Source: an uncultured Lachnospiraceae bacterium (lineage in GTDB: Bacteria; Bacillota; Clostridia; Lachnospirales; Lachnospiraceae). From it: 39,565 nucleotides of DNA. A model generated the notes under the pieces. It searched no databases. It was not told where the DNA came from and worked only from the letters and a program-made list of their open reading frames with translations. The position numbers were made by a program, and so were the translations under genes. Positions 14,897-23,223 of the stretch are shown one piece after another (position 1 is the first letter of the stretch; each line of letters starts with the position of its first letter). The DNA is taken from assembly GCA_947626395.1 (NCBI GenBank), contig CANQRU010000033.1, positions 1-39,565 on the forward strand, read 5' to 3'.

Positions 14897-16921
14897 TCAG
14901 GCTTCCGGCCCGCGGTAATAATTGATCAGACATCCGGCCATCAGGATCTTCCGCTCCTCGCCGGTCAGATGATCCAGCGTACAGGAGATCGTGCGGACGC
15001 AGTTTCCGTCCCCGTCAAGCACCTGCGCCGCCACCTGTTCGCCGCCCTCTTCAAGCGTTCTGCGGATGTCCTTCAGGAACAGATATGTTCCCACCGCAAG
15101 TTCCAGCCCCTCCTCTGTCCGCAGCGGAAGCAGCCCCCAGTTGATCAGATTGGAGCGGTAGCGCTTGGTGGCGTACTCGTTCGCCAGATTGGCGAAGCCG
15201 CCCAACACCTTCTGGGAACTGGCCGCCTGCTCGCGGGACGAGCCGTCGCCGATCTGATCGCTGACCACCAGACCGCCGAAGGTGATGCCGGACGGGCCGC
15301 AGCGCTCAGACGCTGACAGAGCGGCCAGAATGGCATCCAGTTCGGTGTCGCCGGATGCGGCGGCCGCATTTCCGCCCGTTCTCCGTCTCTCCAGCTCCCG
15401 CACCGCCTTCGCGCGGCTTACAAATTCCGCGTCCCGGCTCGCCATCATATACCCGGATATCTTCTCCGGATTGGAACGGAAGGAAGACGCTTCCCCGGAA
15501 GGGATCAGCTCATCGGTCGTCACGGAACCATGGTAGGAGCCGGTCACGCGAAGAAGCAGATGGTCCTTCAGCGGCTGCATTTCCGGCCAGTCCGCGATGT
15601 TCGGTCCCATGACCAGATTCTCGGAAGGGTCGCCTTTGCCGAAATTATCAAACACCTGATTCTCATAGATCTTCCTGTTGAAATGATGCCTAAGCCCCCG
15701 GTACTCCACATCCGCCAGTTCCGTAGCCGCCGTCAACCGGCCGCCGTTTCGCACCGTGGCCGCGATGGAGCGGGCGTCCATCAGGCAGGCTGCCGCCATC
15801 TGTCCCTGCCCGGGCTTTGATCCCTCCCGGTTGGGATAATTGCGGGTCATATGGCGGATGCTTACCTGATTGTTGGCCGGCACGTCCGTAACGCCGAAGC
15901 ACGGGCCGCAGATGGCCGGCCGCAGGGTCACGCCGCAGACTGCCAGCTCCGCCGCCACTCCCTGGTTCATCAGATCCTCCATCACCGGAAGGCTGGCCGG
16001 ATTGACTCCGAAAGACAGGCCGCTCCCGGGAATCCCGCAGCCCTTCAGGATATCCGCCACCGCCACGATATTTTCAAAAAGCCCGCCGCTGCAGCCGCTG
16101 ACCAGAGCCTGATCCACGTAGAACTCCCCGTCTCTCCTATGGGACATGATGGAAAATGGTTCTCCGTGACCGCCTTTGATCCTGTTTCCCTCCGCTTCCA
16201 CTTCCGCCAGAACTTCCGGTATCCTCTCCTTAAACTCCCGGATGGGCATGGCGTTGCTGGGATGGAACGGCAGGGCGATCATGCACTCCACGGAGGACAG
16301 ATCGATCTCGATCATGGCGTCATAGTACGCCCCGGCAGCCGGACGCATTTCCGCGTAATCCGCCTCCCGGCCGTGTTCCGCCAGATACTCCCTGGTCTTC
16401 TCATCCGTACACCAGATACTGGACAGAGCCGCGCTCTCGGTGGTCATCACGTCGATGCCCATACGGTACTCCATGGACAGGTTCGCGACGCCGTCACCCA
16501 CGAATTCCAGCACCTTATTCTTGTTGAAATTATTCTTAAATGTGGCCGCCGTCAGAGCCAGCGCCACGTCCTGGGGACCTACGCCGGGCCGCGGAGCGCC
16601 TGTCAGCTTCACCGCGACGACCGGCGGGTATTTCACATCGTAGGTGCGGCCCAGAAGCTGCTTCGCGACCTCGCCGCCTCCTTCGCCAATGCCCATGGTT
16701 CCCAGGGCGCCGTAACGGCTGTGACTGTCGGAGCCGAGGATCATCTTCCCGCAGCCGGCCATCATTTCCCGCATATACTGGTGAAGGACGGCCCGGTACG
16801 GAGGCACGAAAATACCGCCGTATTTCTTCACATTCCCAAGCCCGAAGACATGGTCGTCCTCATTGATCGTGCCGCCTACGGCGCAGAGCGTGTGGTGGCA
16901 GTTGGACAGCACATAGGGCAC
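14897..16921 (-). CDS. Aconitase-family hydratase, N-terminus missing
   Basis: The 674-residue protein is a member of the clostridial hydratase/aconitase group. It has GSDSHSRYGALGTMG (63-77), SGCSGG (Cys277), CGPCFG (Cys338 and Cys341) for the 4Fe-4S cluster, and the swivel-domain GDGSSREQAA (558-567). Family members are about 750 residues and begin roughly 75-80 residues earlier, including the IIQTARASG segment with a conserved active-site Gln. Here homology can be read back only to AARASGIRRFP, just after the PrpF stop codon, so the 5' part of the gene is absent. The listed start is a GTG without a clear ribosome binding site. The swivel domain contains a short alanine-rich insertion. Activity is doubtful. 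Confidence 0.8.
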   Translation of the reverse strand: MPYVLSNCHHTLCAVGGTINEDDHVFGLGNVKKYGGIFVPPYRAVLHQYMREMMAGCGKMILGSDSHSRYGALGTMGIGEGGGEVAKQLLGRTYDVKYPPVVAVKLTGAPRPGVGPQDVALALTAATFKNNFNKNKVLEFVGDGVANLSMEYRMGIDVMTTESAALSSIWCTDEKTREYLAEHGREADYAEMRPAAGAYYDAMIEIDLSSVECMIALPFHPSNAMPIREFKERIPEVLAEVEAEGNRIKGGHGEPFSIMSHRRDGEFYVDQALVSGCSGGLFENIVAVADILKGCGIPGSGLSFGVNPASLPVMEDLMNQGVAAELAVCGVTLRPAICGPCFGVTDVPANNQVSIRHMTRNYPNREGSKPGQGQMAAACLMDARSIAATVRNGGRLTAATELADVEYRGLRHHFNRKIYENQVFDNFGKGDPSENLVMGPNIADWPEMQPLKDHLLLRVTGSYHGSVTTDELIPSGEASSFRSNPEKISGYMMASRDAEFVSRAKAVRELERRRTGGNAAAASGDTELDAILAALSASERCGPSGITFGGLVVSDQIGDGSSREQAASSQKVLGGFANLANEYATKRYRSNLINWGLLPLRTEEGLELAVGTYLFLKDIRRTLEEGGEQVAAQVLDGDGNCVRTISCTLDHLTGEERKILMAGCLINYYRGPEA

Positions 16922-16972
16922 CGGAAATCTCCGGATCCCGCTGGCGCGGGCCGCCCACGCTTCTATGTCCGG

Positions 16973-18115
16973 TCAATTTCTGATATACAAAGTTCCCTCC
17001 ATGATCCGTCTCGCCGTCCTCTGCACCGCCACGCTCGGCAGCCTGATCTCACCGCCGTCCTTCTCGATATACGGAACCATGGTCATGACGCCGCTGGGAT
17101 GGCCGATGCGCACGGTCTTCTGCCCCGCCGCCGGAGCGCCCAGCGTCTGATAAAGCAGCGATCCTTCCAGAAACGCCGCCACGGAAATGGAACTGGCCGA
17201 TGTCAGCGGACACGCCTTATGGCATTTGAACACGGAAATGACCCTGGCGCAGATATCCATATCCGCCGCCTCCACCGTCTGCCCCGCGATGTCCGTAAAT
17301 GTCACCGGCTTCGTGAAGAATCCCACCTTCGGCACCGCCGGAGAGTTGGCCGCCGCGTCCTCCAGGTCTTTCGCGAACCCCATCATGCAGGCCGCCGTTC
17401 CCCGGATCTTCTCCAGAAGCGCGCAGACCTCCGCATTGCCGTTGATCTCCTCGGGAAGCTCGTTCCCCTTCATGCCGATATCTTCGGCCCGCACCAGCAC
17501 CATCGGATTCGACACATCCACAATGGTCGCCTGGATCGTCCCGAAGCCGGGAATCACCACTTCATCGGCCTCATGGCCTGTCGGCAGCAGCTTTCCGGTC
17601 TTGGCGCCGGCCGGATTCAGGAAATTCACCTGCAGCTCCGCCGCCGTGCCGTCCACGCCCGCGATGGCGCAGTCGCCGTCCTGGGCGAAGGTCTTCGTCT
17701 CCGGGTCGATGGGTACCGTCACATTGATGTACTTGTCCGTGTTGCGGTTCCGCATACGGACCGTGGTGACGGGCTCCGTGATCTCCACCATGCCTTCTTC
17801 CACCGCGTAAGGACCTACGGCCGCGGTCATATTGCCGCAGTTGGACTTGTAATCCACCTGGCTTTTGCCGACGATGACCTGTCCCACCAGATATTCCACA
17901 TCCACATCCGGCTCCTCGCTCTTCCATACGACGACGATCTTATTGTTGGACGAAACGGTGCCGCCCAGGCCGTCGATCTGCTTGGGATCCGGGTCGCCCA
18001 TGGCCTGCAGGAAGATGCTGTCCCACTCCGCGCGGTCTGCCGGAAGATCCTCCCGATGGAACATGCAGCCCTTGCTGGTGCCGCCGCGCATGAATACCGT
18101 TCTGAATTTCCTCAT
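16973..18115 (-). CDS. PrpF family isomerase (2-methylaconitate/4-oxalomesaconate type)
   Basis: The 380-residue protein matches the PrpF family throughout: FMRGGTSKGCMFHREDLP at the N-terminus, GGTVSSNNKIVVV, the catalytic-cysteine segment SNCGNMTAAVGPYAV (Cys93) and a family-typical end IGHPSGVMTM ... RTARRIMEGTLYIRN. Members isomerise allylic carboxylic acids such as 2-methylaconitate, methylitaconate or 4-oxalomesaconate, usually beside an aconitase-like hydratase, as here. Which acid is the substrate is not clear. AGGAGG lies eight bases before the ATG, and a promoter with a dyad in its spacer lies upstream. Confidence 0.92.
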   Translation of the reverse strand: MRKFRTVFMRGGTSKGCMFHREDLPADRAEWDSIFLQAMGDPDPKQIDGLGGTVSSNNKIVVVWKSEEPDVDVEYLVGQVIVGKSQVDYKSNCGNMTAAVGPYAVEEGMVEITEPVTTVRMRNRNTDKYINVTVPIDPETKTFAQDGDCAIAGVDGTAAELQVNFLNPAGAKTGKLLPTGHEADEVVIPGFGTIQATIVDVSNPMVLVRAEDIGMKGNELPEEINGNAEVCALLEKIRGTAACMMGFAKDLEDAAANSPAVPKVGFFTKPVTFTDIAGQTVEAADMDICARVISVFKCHKACPLTSASSISVAAFLEGSLLYQTLGAPAAGQKTVRIGHPSGVMTMVPYIEKDGGEIRLPSVAVQRTARRIMEGTLYIRN

Positions 18116-18178
18116 GGAAATGACCTCCTCTTTTACATTCTTGTCCTGCCTTTATCCGAAACCAGTTGTTATGAATGT

Positions 18179-18209
18179 ATTATATTCCCGGGAGTTCTCC
18201 CCTGTCCAA
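18179..18209 (-). promoter_or_regulatory. Promoter with internal dyad upstream of PrpF
   Basis: A perfect TATAAT has TTGGAC 19 bases upstream. The spacer contains the perfect 12-base palindrome GGGAGTTCTCCC (18190-18201), a plausible operator. The long spacer suggests that an activator or repressor controls it. Confidence 0.5.
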
Positions 18210-18275
18210 TATTTCCTTTCAATACGGGTTATACGATATTTTTTATAGATATAGGTTCCGACGATAGGTTTCTCC

Positions 18276-18920
18276 TTACTCTTCTTCTCCGAGAATTCCT
18301 ATCTTTTTTGATGAAAATGCTGTTCCGGGATCATATTCCAGCAGGCGGAACTCCCCGTTCTCCAGCGCGATCCGCGCGACGGCGCAGTTCCCCATCGGTT
18401 TCTCCCAAAAGCGCGCAATCGGAACGCCCGCAAGAGGATTGAGGATACTCCGGCCCGCCCCGCCGTGGGCGACGATCAGAACATGGCCATACGCCGCCTC
18501 CAGCGGGCGCAGTTTCTCATTCATGAACTTCCAGGTCCGACGATAGAGATCCTCAAAGGATTCCGCGGTCTGCGGTGCGGCGTACTGTCCCGGCTGCACG
18601 AAGAGATCGTGCAGCGGATGATCCTCGTTTGCCTGGATCTCCTTCAGCATATCTCCTTCCCACTGCCCGAAATTCATTTCCTTCAGAAGCGGCTCGTCCC
18701 ACGCCGGAACGTTCCGCCCGTCCAGAATGATCTGACGCGTCTGTCTCGCCCGCGTAAGGCTGGACGAGAACGCGGCGTCCAGTTCGACTTCCGATAGCTT
18801 CTCGCGCAGCATCGCCGCCTGCTCCCTGCCCTTTTCGTTCAGTTCAATATCCGTCTGTCCCTGGAGCCGGCCCGCCCGGTTCCAGTCTGTTTCGCCATGC
18901 CTTACAAGATATATGACCAT
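18276..18920 (-). CDS. Histidine phosphatase family protein (phosphoglycerate mutase-like)
   Basis: The 214-residue protein opens MVIYLVRHGETDWNRAGRLQ, with the RHGET motif, then SSSLTRARQTRQII and the second histidine in VLIVAHGGAGRSILNPLAG. This is the GpmB/CobC-like branch acting on small phosphate esters; no cobalamin genes are nearby to support CobC. The start with GGAG nine bases upstream was preferred to an ATG eight codons earlier that has no ribosome binding site. It is unlike the phosphatase near the left edge in sequence and base composition. Confidence 0.92.
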   Translation of the reverse strand: MVIYLVRHGETDWNRAGRLQGQTDIELNEKGREQAAMLREKLSEVELDAAFSSSLTRARQTRQIILDGRNVPAWDEPLLKEMNFGQWEGDMLKEIQANEDHPLHDLFVQPGQYAAPQTAESFEDLYRRTWKFMNEKLRPLEAAYGHVLIVAHGGAGRSILNPLAGVPIARFWEKPMGNCAVARIALENGEFRLLEYDPGTAFSSKKIGILGEEE

Positions 18921-18985
18921 GCCTGTTTTCTCCGTCTCATTCATTCGTAACGATCTGTTTCCATCCGTTCCTGGCTGCTCATTCT

Positions 18986-19014
18986 ATTATCCAACTTTTC
19001 AGAACCGATTTCAA
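18986..19014 (-). promoter_or_regulatory. Promoter for the second histidine phosphatase gene
   Basis: TTGAAA and GATAAT are separated by 17 bases, placing the transcription start about 60 bases before the gene. Further upstream, a ten-base inverted repeat (AATGCGCTTC near 19057 and GAAGCGCATT near 19134) and a CACTTCC/GGAAGCG hairpin fill the gap to the XRE gene. Confidence 0.5.
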
Positions 19015-19165
19015 CACCTTTATCGCATGGATGCCTCTCCGGATACCGACATAAGAAATGCGCTTCACACGTTCGGCCTGTCATAAGCCTCACAGTCTCA
19101 CGCATGAAACGCATTTTTTCACTTCCGCTTATGGAAGCGCATTATTTTCCATCTTCCGCCTGCAC

Positions 19166-20284
19166 TTAAGTCTCATAGATCGACTCGATCGCGCGGAGCG
19201 CTTCAATGAAGCGAACGTCGTCCCGCAGAACGTCATAACATGGCCGCGAAATATAGTCCTCGATGGCGGTCTGCGCCAGCGGCCGCGTATCGACGGTATC
19301 GCAAAGAGGCTCAAACCGGTCTCCCGCCACAAGCGGCGAGACGCAGACATACGGTTCCGTAAGCTCGCTGTCCAGCTGTAAATACTCCGCGGCGCGTTCG
19401 AATGCCTGAAGCGCTGCCTGCGTATCTCCAAGTTCCAGATACAGCGGTATTTTCGTCTCGAGACAGATACGGGCAAATTCACCGCACCAGATACGGAAAT
19501 CCGTCTCGTCGCTGTAGATCAGACGCACGATGTTCTCACAAAGATCAAGAAAACCGATCTTATCCCCCGGCGTCAGCGCCGGATCCCCGCTCTGCACGTA
19601 TCGCCAGATACACCAGATCAGCCGGCTGCAGGTCTCGGCGATCCTGCTGTGCAGATACCGGTACCGTTCGCTTCCGTGCACCGCCCAGTAAAGCAGCGCT
19701 TCCTTTGAAGAATCCTCCGACGGCAGCGACTCTATGATCTCCCGGCCCTTCTGTAACTCGCCGATCTCGCAGTAGTGAAAACCAAGCCGCGATTTGGCTT
19801 CCAGGCGGATCGCATCGTCTGTACACTCTCTCAGGATCATATTGCCGATCTCGATGATCTCCTCTTTGTATTTCTCCTGATTCTCTTTCCAATTGGGAAT
19901 ATTTCCCGAATCGTCGCCCGAAAGGAAAAGCGCGTACATCAGCATATTCTGAAGCGAATAATCCTTCGGAAAATCCTTCACGGCGGCGCGGGCGATCTCA
20001 ATGCAGTCCTCTGCCAGGCCATGATTGACCGCGTCCTGGAACTGCGCCTTATATTCCCCGATCTTTGCCTGTCTCCGGGCAATACTGACGCCGAGCAGTT
20101 CTTCGATGGAAATGCCGAAATAGTCCGCGATCGTCGGAAGCAGCGCAATGTCAGGATAGGCCGCGCTGCATTCCCACCGCGAAACAGCCTGCGGAGAAAC
20201 GCAGAGAACTTCCGCTATCTGCTCCTGCGTAAGGCCGCGTTCCTGGCGGTTCCGTCTGAATGTCTCACCAAAATAAAGTGTCAT
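19166..20284 (-). CDS. XRE-type helix-turn-helix regulator with long helical C-terminus
   Basis: The 372-residue protein begins MTLYFGETFRRNRQERGLTQ and has a Cro/C1 helix-turn-helix (EQIAEVLCVSPQAVSRWECS) within residues 7-65. The remaining 300 residues are helical and tetratricopeptide-like (YSLQNMLMYALFLSGDD, RLGFHYCEIGELQKGREII, LGDTQAALQAFERAAEYLQL). This architecture is common in Lachnospiraceae and often occurs beside transport or peptide-signalling genes. The start with GGAGG eight bases upstream was preferred to a longer frame beginning 28 codons earlier. A dyad 50 bases upstream may be its operator. Confidence 0.9.
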   Translation of the reverse strand: MTLYFGETFRRNRQERGLTQEQIAEVLCVSPQAVSRWECSAAYPDIALLPTIADYFGISIEELLGVSIARRQAKIGEYKAQFQDAVNHGLAEDCIEIARAAVKDFPKDYSLQNMLMYALFLSGDDSGNIPNWKENQEKYKEEIIEIGNMILRECTDDAIRLEAKSRLGFHYCEIGELQKGREIIESLPSEDSSKEALLYWAVHGSERYRYLHSRIAETCSRLIWCIWRYVQSGDPALTPGDKIGFLDLCENIVRLIYSDETDFRIWCGEFARICLETKIPLYLELGDTQAALQAFERAAEYLQLDSELTEPYVCVSPLVAGDRFEPLCDTVDTRPLAQTAIEDYISRPCYDVLRDDVRFIEALRAIESIYET

Positions 20285-20332
20285 AAAATCATCCTCCAAA
20301 AATGTATTCCAGCGCGGATCCATCGCCTGTAT

Positions 20333-20352
20333 CCATGGTATCATACCTATGG
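20333..20352. promoter_or_regulatory. Dyad operator upstream of the XRE regulator
   Basis: CCATGGTATCATACCTATGG is a near-perfect dyad (CCAT-GGTAT around ATACC-ATGG), 50 bases before the XRE start and 38 bases after the flavodoxin stop. Binding by the XRE protein itself is inference. Confidence 0.5.
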
Positions 20353-20390
20353 AGGAGAAATCAAACAACCATTTTGAGAGATTGATTCAA

Positions 20391-20873
20391 CTAAACCGAC
20401 AGCTTCCTGCAGAACTCCTCGATCGCTTTCTCATTCTCCGGCTTCTGCTTCTGCTTCGGCTCCACAAGCCACAGCGTCGGCACATCGCCGGTCACGCCCA
20501 GAAGGGCCTTCAGCGCCGCGAAGGTCTTTTCGGCGCTTCCGCCCAGACTGCAGGCCGCCAGCGCGAACTGCCTGCCCGCCAGATCCTCCGTCTGAATAAA
20601 CGTCCGAAGCGGCGGCGTGACCGTCCCGGCCCAGACCGGCGTCACGAATACGATCCGGCCGTATTTCCCAGGATCCGCCTCGTACGGTTCCAGCTCCGGC
20701 GTCTCCTTCATGACGGCGCTGCCGCCTCCGAAGAAATATTTGCCGAACCCCTTCGCCGGATACGCCTTCTTCGGCACCAGCCGCAGCATGTCCGCGGAAA
20801 GCGCGGCCGCGATCCGCTCCGCCATCCACTGTGCGTTTCCGCTCTGAGAATAATATACAACGAGTGTTTTCAT
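20391..20873 (-). CDS. Flavodoxin family protein
   Basis: The 160-residue protein starts MKTLVVYYSQSGNAQWMAER; the YYSQSGN loop is the FMN phosphate-binding site of flavodoxins. Later segments IVFVTPVWAGTVTPPLRTFI and FALAACSLGGSAEKTF correspond to the two isoalloxazine-binding loops. It is an electron carrier or WrbA/FldA-like quinone reductase; the partner is unknown. AAGGAG lies six bases before the ATG. It is transcribed divergently from the glycosyltransferase gene. Confidence 0.9.
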   Translation of the reverse strand: MKTLVVYYSQSGNAQWMAERIAAALSADMLRLVPKKAYPAKGFGKYFFGGGSAVMKETPELEPYEADPGKYGRIVFVTPVWAGTVTPPLRTFIQTEDLAGRQFALAACSLGGSAEKTFAALKALLGVTGDVPTLWLVEPKQKQKPENEKAIEEFCRKLSV

Positions 20874-20984
20874 CTTCTTCTCCTTAACAGAAAAATGCTT
20901 TGACAGTTCCGCATCTTATCATACCACATTCGAGACTTCATTTCACTATCTTTTATTTACTGATCAGACGTCTTTCTGCGGGCA

Positions 20985-21013
20985 TTGTAAAACCGGTCCT
21001 TTTATGATATTAT
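20985..21013 (+). promoter_or_regulatory. Promoter for the glycosyltransferase fusion gene
   Basis: TTGTAA and TATTAT are separated by 17 bases; transcription would start about 70 bases before the ATG. Confidence 0.55.
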
Positions 21014-21092
21014 AACTTTAAAGTCATGAAATCTGCGCCGCCAGGCAGCTTCCTCCGCGGCGCGGAATACCGAAAAAGGAGATTACGAAACA

Positions 21093-22481
21093 ATGCCGCT
21101 GGTAAGCATTATTGTCCCGGTGTATAACGCCGAGAAAACGATCGACCGATGCGTGAACAGCATCCTGAACCAGGAATACCGGGATTTTGAACTGCTCTTA
21201 TTGGACGACGGAAGCACAGATACTTCGGGGGAGATCTGTGACGCTTACGCTAAAAAGGATCCGCGCGTCCGGGTGCTTCATAAGGCGAATTCCGGCGTTT
21301 CCGACACGCGCAACCGGGGGATCGCGCGGGCCAAGGGGAAGTATCTGCAGTTCGCGGACAGCGACGACTGGTTCACGCCGGAAGCGACCAAATTTCTGGT
21401 ACAGGCCATCACGGATCACAACTGCGACATGGTCATCGCCGACTTCTACCGGGTGATCGGGGAACGCGTTTCCCAGAAGGGGAACATCGAAGAAGAAGGC
21501 GTCATGGAGCAGACTGATTTCGCCATCAAGATGATGCAGAAGCCGGCGGATTTCTATTACGGCGTCCTGTGGAACAAGCTGTACAAACGCTCTATCATAG
21601 AAAAGCACCATTTACGGATGGACAGTTCTGTCAGCTGGTGCGAGGACTTCATGTTCAATCTGGAATACGTCCGGCATGCCAGGACGATCTACGCCCTTAA
21701 GATCCCGGTGTACTATTATGTCAAGACAAAAGGCTCCCTGGTCTCCCAGGGAATCAGCGTGAAGAAGACGATCCAGATGAAACGCACCGTTTTCGCCTGC
21801 TATAACGATTTCTACAAAGACGTCTTCGACGATATGGATTACGAGAAGCGAAAGGGGCAGGTGTACCGCTTCCTGTTCGACGCCGCCAGCGACGGCAGCG
21901 TCTCCCCCTTAAATATCCCCGGAACCTACCGGCTGGGCTACGAACGGACGCGGATCGGCGAAGGCGCCCTGGAAGGGGAAGGCGTTTTCTTCGACGCCTA
22001 CCGGGAGAGGAAGCTGCAGGAGCGGCTGCTCGACATCGTGGCGCTGCGGAACGATCTGGCCACCGTCGACGTGAAGCTATTGTATTTCCTGGGCCAGCCC
22101 CACGAGAAATGCACCTTAAAAGAGATCGCGGACCTTCTGAATATTACCAGGCGCGAACTGTCCGCGTCGATCCAGAAGCTTCTCAGCAAGGAAATGATCG
22201 CGGCTGTCGAGAAAGACCGCGCGAAGGCCAGAGCCGAAGCAAACGGACTGCAGAAGGAAGAAAAGCAGAAGGAGTCCAAACAGAAAGAGGAAAAACAGAA
22301 AGCCGGCGAGAAGGAATACATAGTGACGCAGGAAGCGGAAAATGTGATGTCGGAGCTTCTGTTCGTCCTGTGCGATCTGGAACAGATCCAGTACGAAGGC
22401 TTCTCCCCGGAAGAACGGGCGATGTACGAGAAGCTGAACGAGAGACGGAAACACAATATCCAGGACGCGCTGAGAAGTTAA
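21093..22481 (+). CDS. Glycosyltransferase family 2 fused to a MarR-like module
   Basis: Residues 1-215 are a GT-A fold: MPLVSIIVPVYNAEKTIDRC, LLLLDDGSTDTSG (nucleotide-sugar DDG at 38-40) and the DXD-type ADSDDW (88-93). Residues 215-310 are a helical linker. Residues 316-375 look like a winged helix of MarR type (DVKLLYFLGQPHEKCTLKEI, then ADLLNITRRELSASIQKLL). A lysine/glutamate-rich stretch at 375-408 follows, in the position of the wing. Residues 409-462 then resemble the C-terminal dimerisation helices of MarR proteins (VTQEAENVMSELLFVL ... EERAMYEKLNERRKHNIQ). A soluble sugar transferase carrying a DNA-binding-like module is unusual. GGAG lies upstream. It is flanked by a divergent flavodoxin gene and a convergent flavin reductase gene. 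Confidence 0.85.
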   Translation: MPLVSIIVPVYNAEKTIDRCVNSILNQEYRDFELLLLDDGSTDTSGEICDAYAKKDPRVRVLHKANSGVSDTRNRGIARAKGKYLQFADSDDWFTPEATKFLVQAITDHNCDMVIADFYRVIGERVSQKGNIEEEGVMEQTDFAIKMMQKPADFYYGVLWNKLYKRSIIEKHHLRMDSSVSWCEDFMFNLEYVRHARTIYALKIPVYYYVKTKGSLVSQGISVKKTIQMKRTVFACYNDFYKDVFDDMDYEKRKGQVYRFLFDAASDGSVSPLNIPGTYRLGYERTRIGEGALEGEGVFFDAYRERKLQERLLDIVALRNDLATVDVKLLYFLGQPHEKCTLKEIADLLNITRRELSASIQKLLSKEMIAAVEKDRAKARAEANGLQKEEKQKESKQKEEKQKAGEKEYIVTQEAENVMSELLFVLCDLEQIQYEGFSPEERAMYEKLNERRKHNIQDALRS

Positions 22482-22558
22482 ACGCCGGCTGATCGACAGC
22501 AAGGGTGCCTCCAGAATCGAAAACGGAAATGCGGAAAAACGCCAATATCATAACACCG

Positions 22559-22603
22559 AAAAAGCCGTGCCGGGAATCAGCTTTTCCCCATGCACGGCCT
22601 TTT
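22559..22603. terminator. Bidirectional terminator between convergent genes
   Basis: GCCGTGC pairs with GCACGGC, with an inner GGGAA/TTCCC stem, flanked by AAAAA on the left and TTTT on the right. It serves both the glycosyltransferase gene (plus strand) and the flavin reductase gene (minus strand). Confidence 0.8.
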
Positions 22604-22616
22604 GGCTTAAGTCACA

Positions 22617-23189
22617 TTATTTCTTCATCAGCCCCGCGCCGCTGTGCCATGCCTGGCCGATCTTCTCTCCCACAGCATAGTAACCGTTCTGCATCTGGTC
22701 GAAAAGGAACGCGTTCAGTTTCCCTGCGTCGATCTTTCCCTTCTCGTCAAGCACCCTCTCGTCGGCCAGGACATTCTCGATCCGGCCCAGCACGCGCAGG
22801 CCGTAAGGCTCATCCTCCATCTTCACGACGGTACACTCCAGCGTGACCGGGTATTCTTCAATAACCGGCGCGTCCACCCGGCTGCTCTTAACCGCGTGAA
22901 GGCCGGTGCGCTCGAACTTATCGGCCATCTTATTCGCGGTGGCGATACCAAAGAAATCCGACGCCTCCAGCGTATCCGTCCCCGGAATCGCCAGCGTGAA
23001 CGCTCCCCGCGCCCGGATATTCGCGACCGTCTTATGAGCGGCCTCCAGATTCAGCGCCACCATATCCTCGGCGCAGATACCGCCCCACGCCATCATCATC
23101 TCATCCACAGTGCCGTCCTCATTGTATGTGCCGATCATGTACGTCGGCATCGGGAACAGATACGGCTGTACCCCAAAATCTTTCTTCAT
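22617..23189 (-). CDS. Flavin reductase family protein (FMN-binding split barrel)
   Basis: The 190-residue protein has the split-barrel flavin reductase signature: PMPTYMIGTYNEDGTVDEMM, MAWGGICAEDMVALNLE, and KTVANIRARGAFTLAIPG followed by SDFFGIATANKMADKFERTG. It would bind FMN and reduce it or a bound substrate; the anaerobic context suggests a flavoredoxin-like role. It is transcribed divergently from the HxlR gene. HxlR regulators often control such neighbours, and an eight-base inverted repeat lies between them. Confidence 0.92.
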   Translation of the reverse strand: MKKDFGVQPYLFPMPTYMIGTYNEDGTVDEMMMAWGGICAEDMVALNLEAAHKTVANIRARGAFTLAIPGTDTLEASDFFGIATANKMADKFERTGLHAVKSSRVDAPVIEEYPVTLECTVVKMEDEPYGLRVLGRIENVLADERVLDEKGKIDAGKLNAFLFDQMQNGYYAVGEKIGQAWHSGAGLMKK

Positions 23190-23223
23190 CGTTTCCCGCT
23201 CCTTTAACAGATAAATTTTTGAT

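Noticed and set aside
15851-18442. 863-codon open frame on the plus strand
   Set aside because: It is the antisense shadow of the hydratase and PrpF genes, which have clear family motifs on the minus strand; its translation is rich in His, Arg and Pro with no domain.
18276-18920. Histidine phosphatase as CobC of cobalamin synthesis
   Set aside because: No cobalamin gene is present in the window and the family is broad.
18945-19165. Possible small RNA in the gap with a ten-base inverted repeat
   Set aside because: The spacing of about 68 bases between the arms and absence of a T-tract give no convincing terminator or promoter pair.
22482-22616. Possible attachment site or repeat between convergent genes
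   Set aside because: The symmetry is fully explained by a bidirectional terminator.
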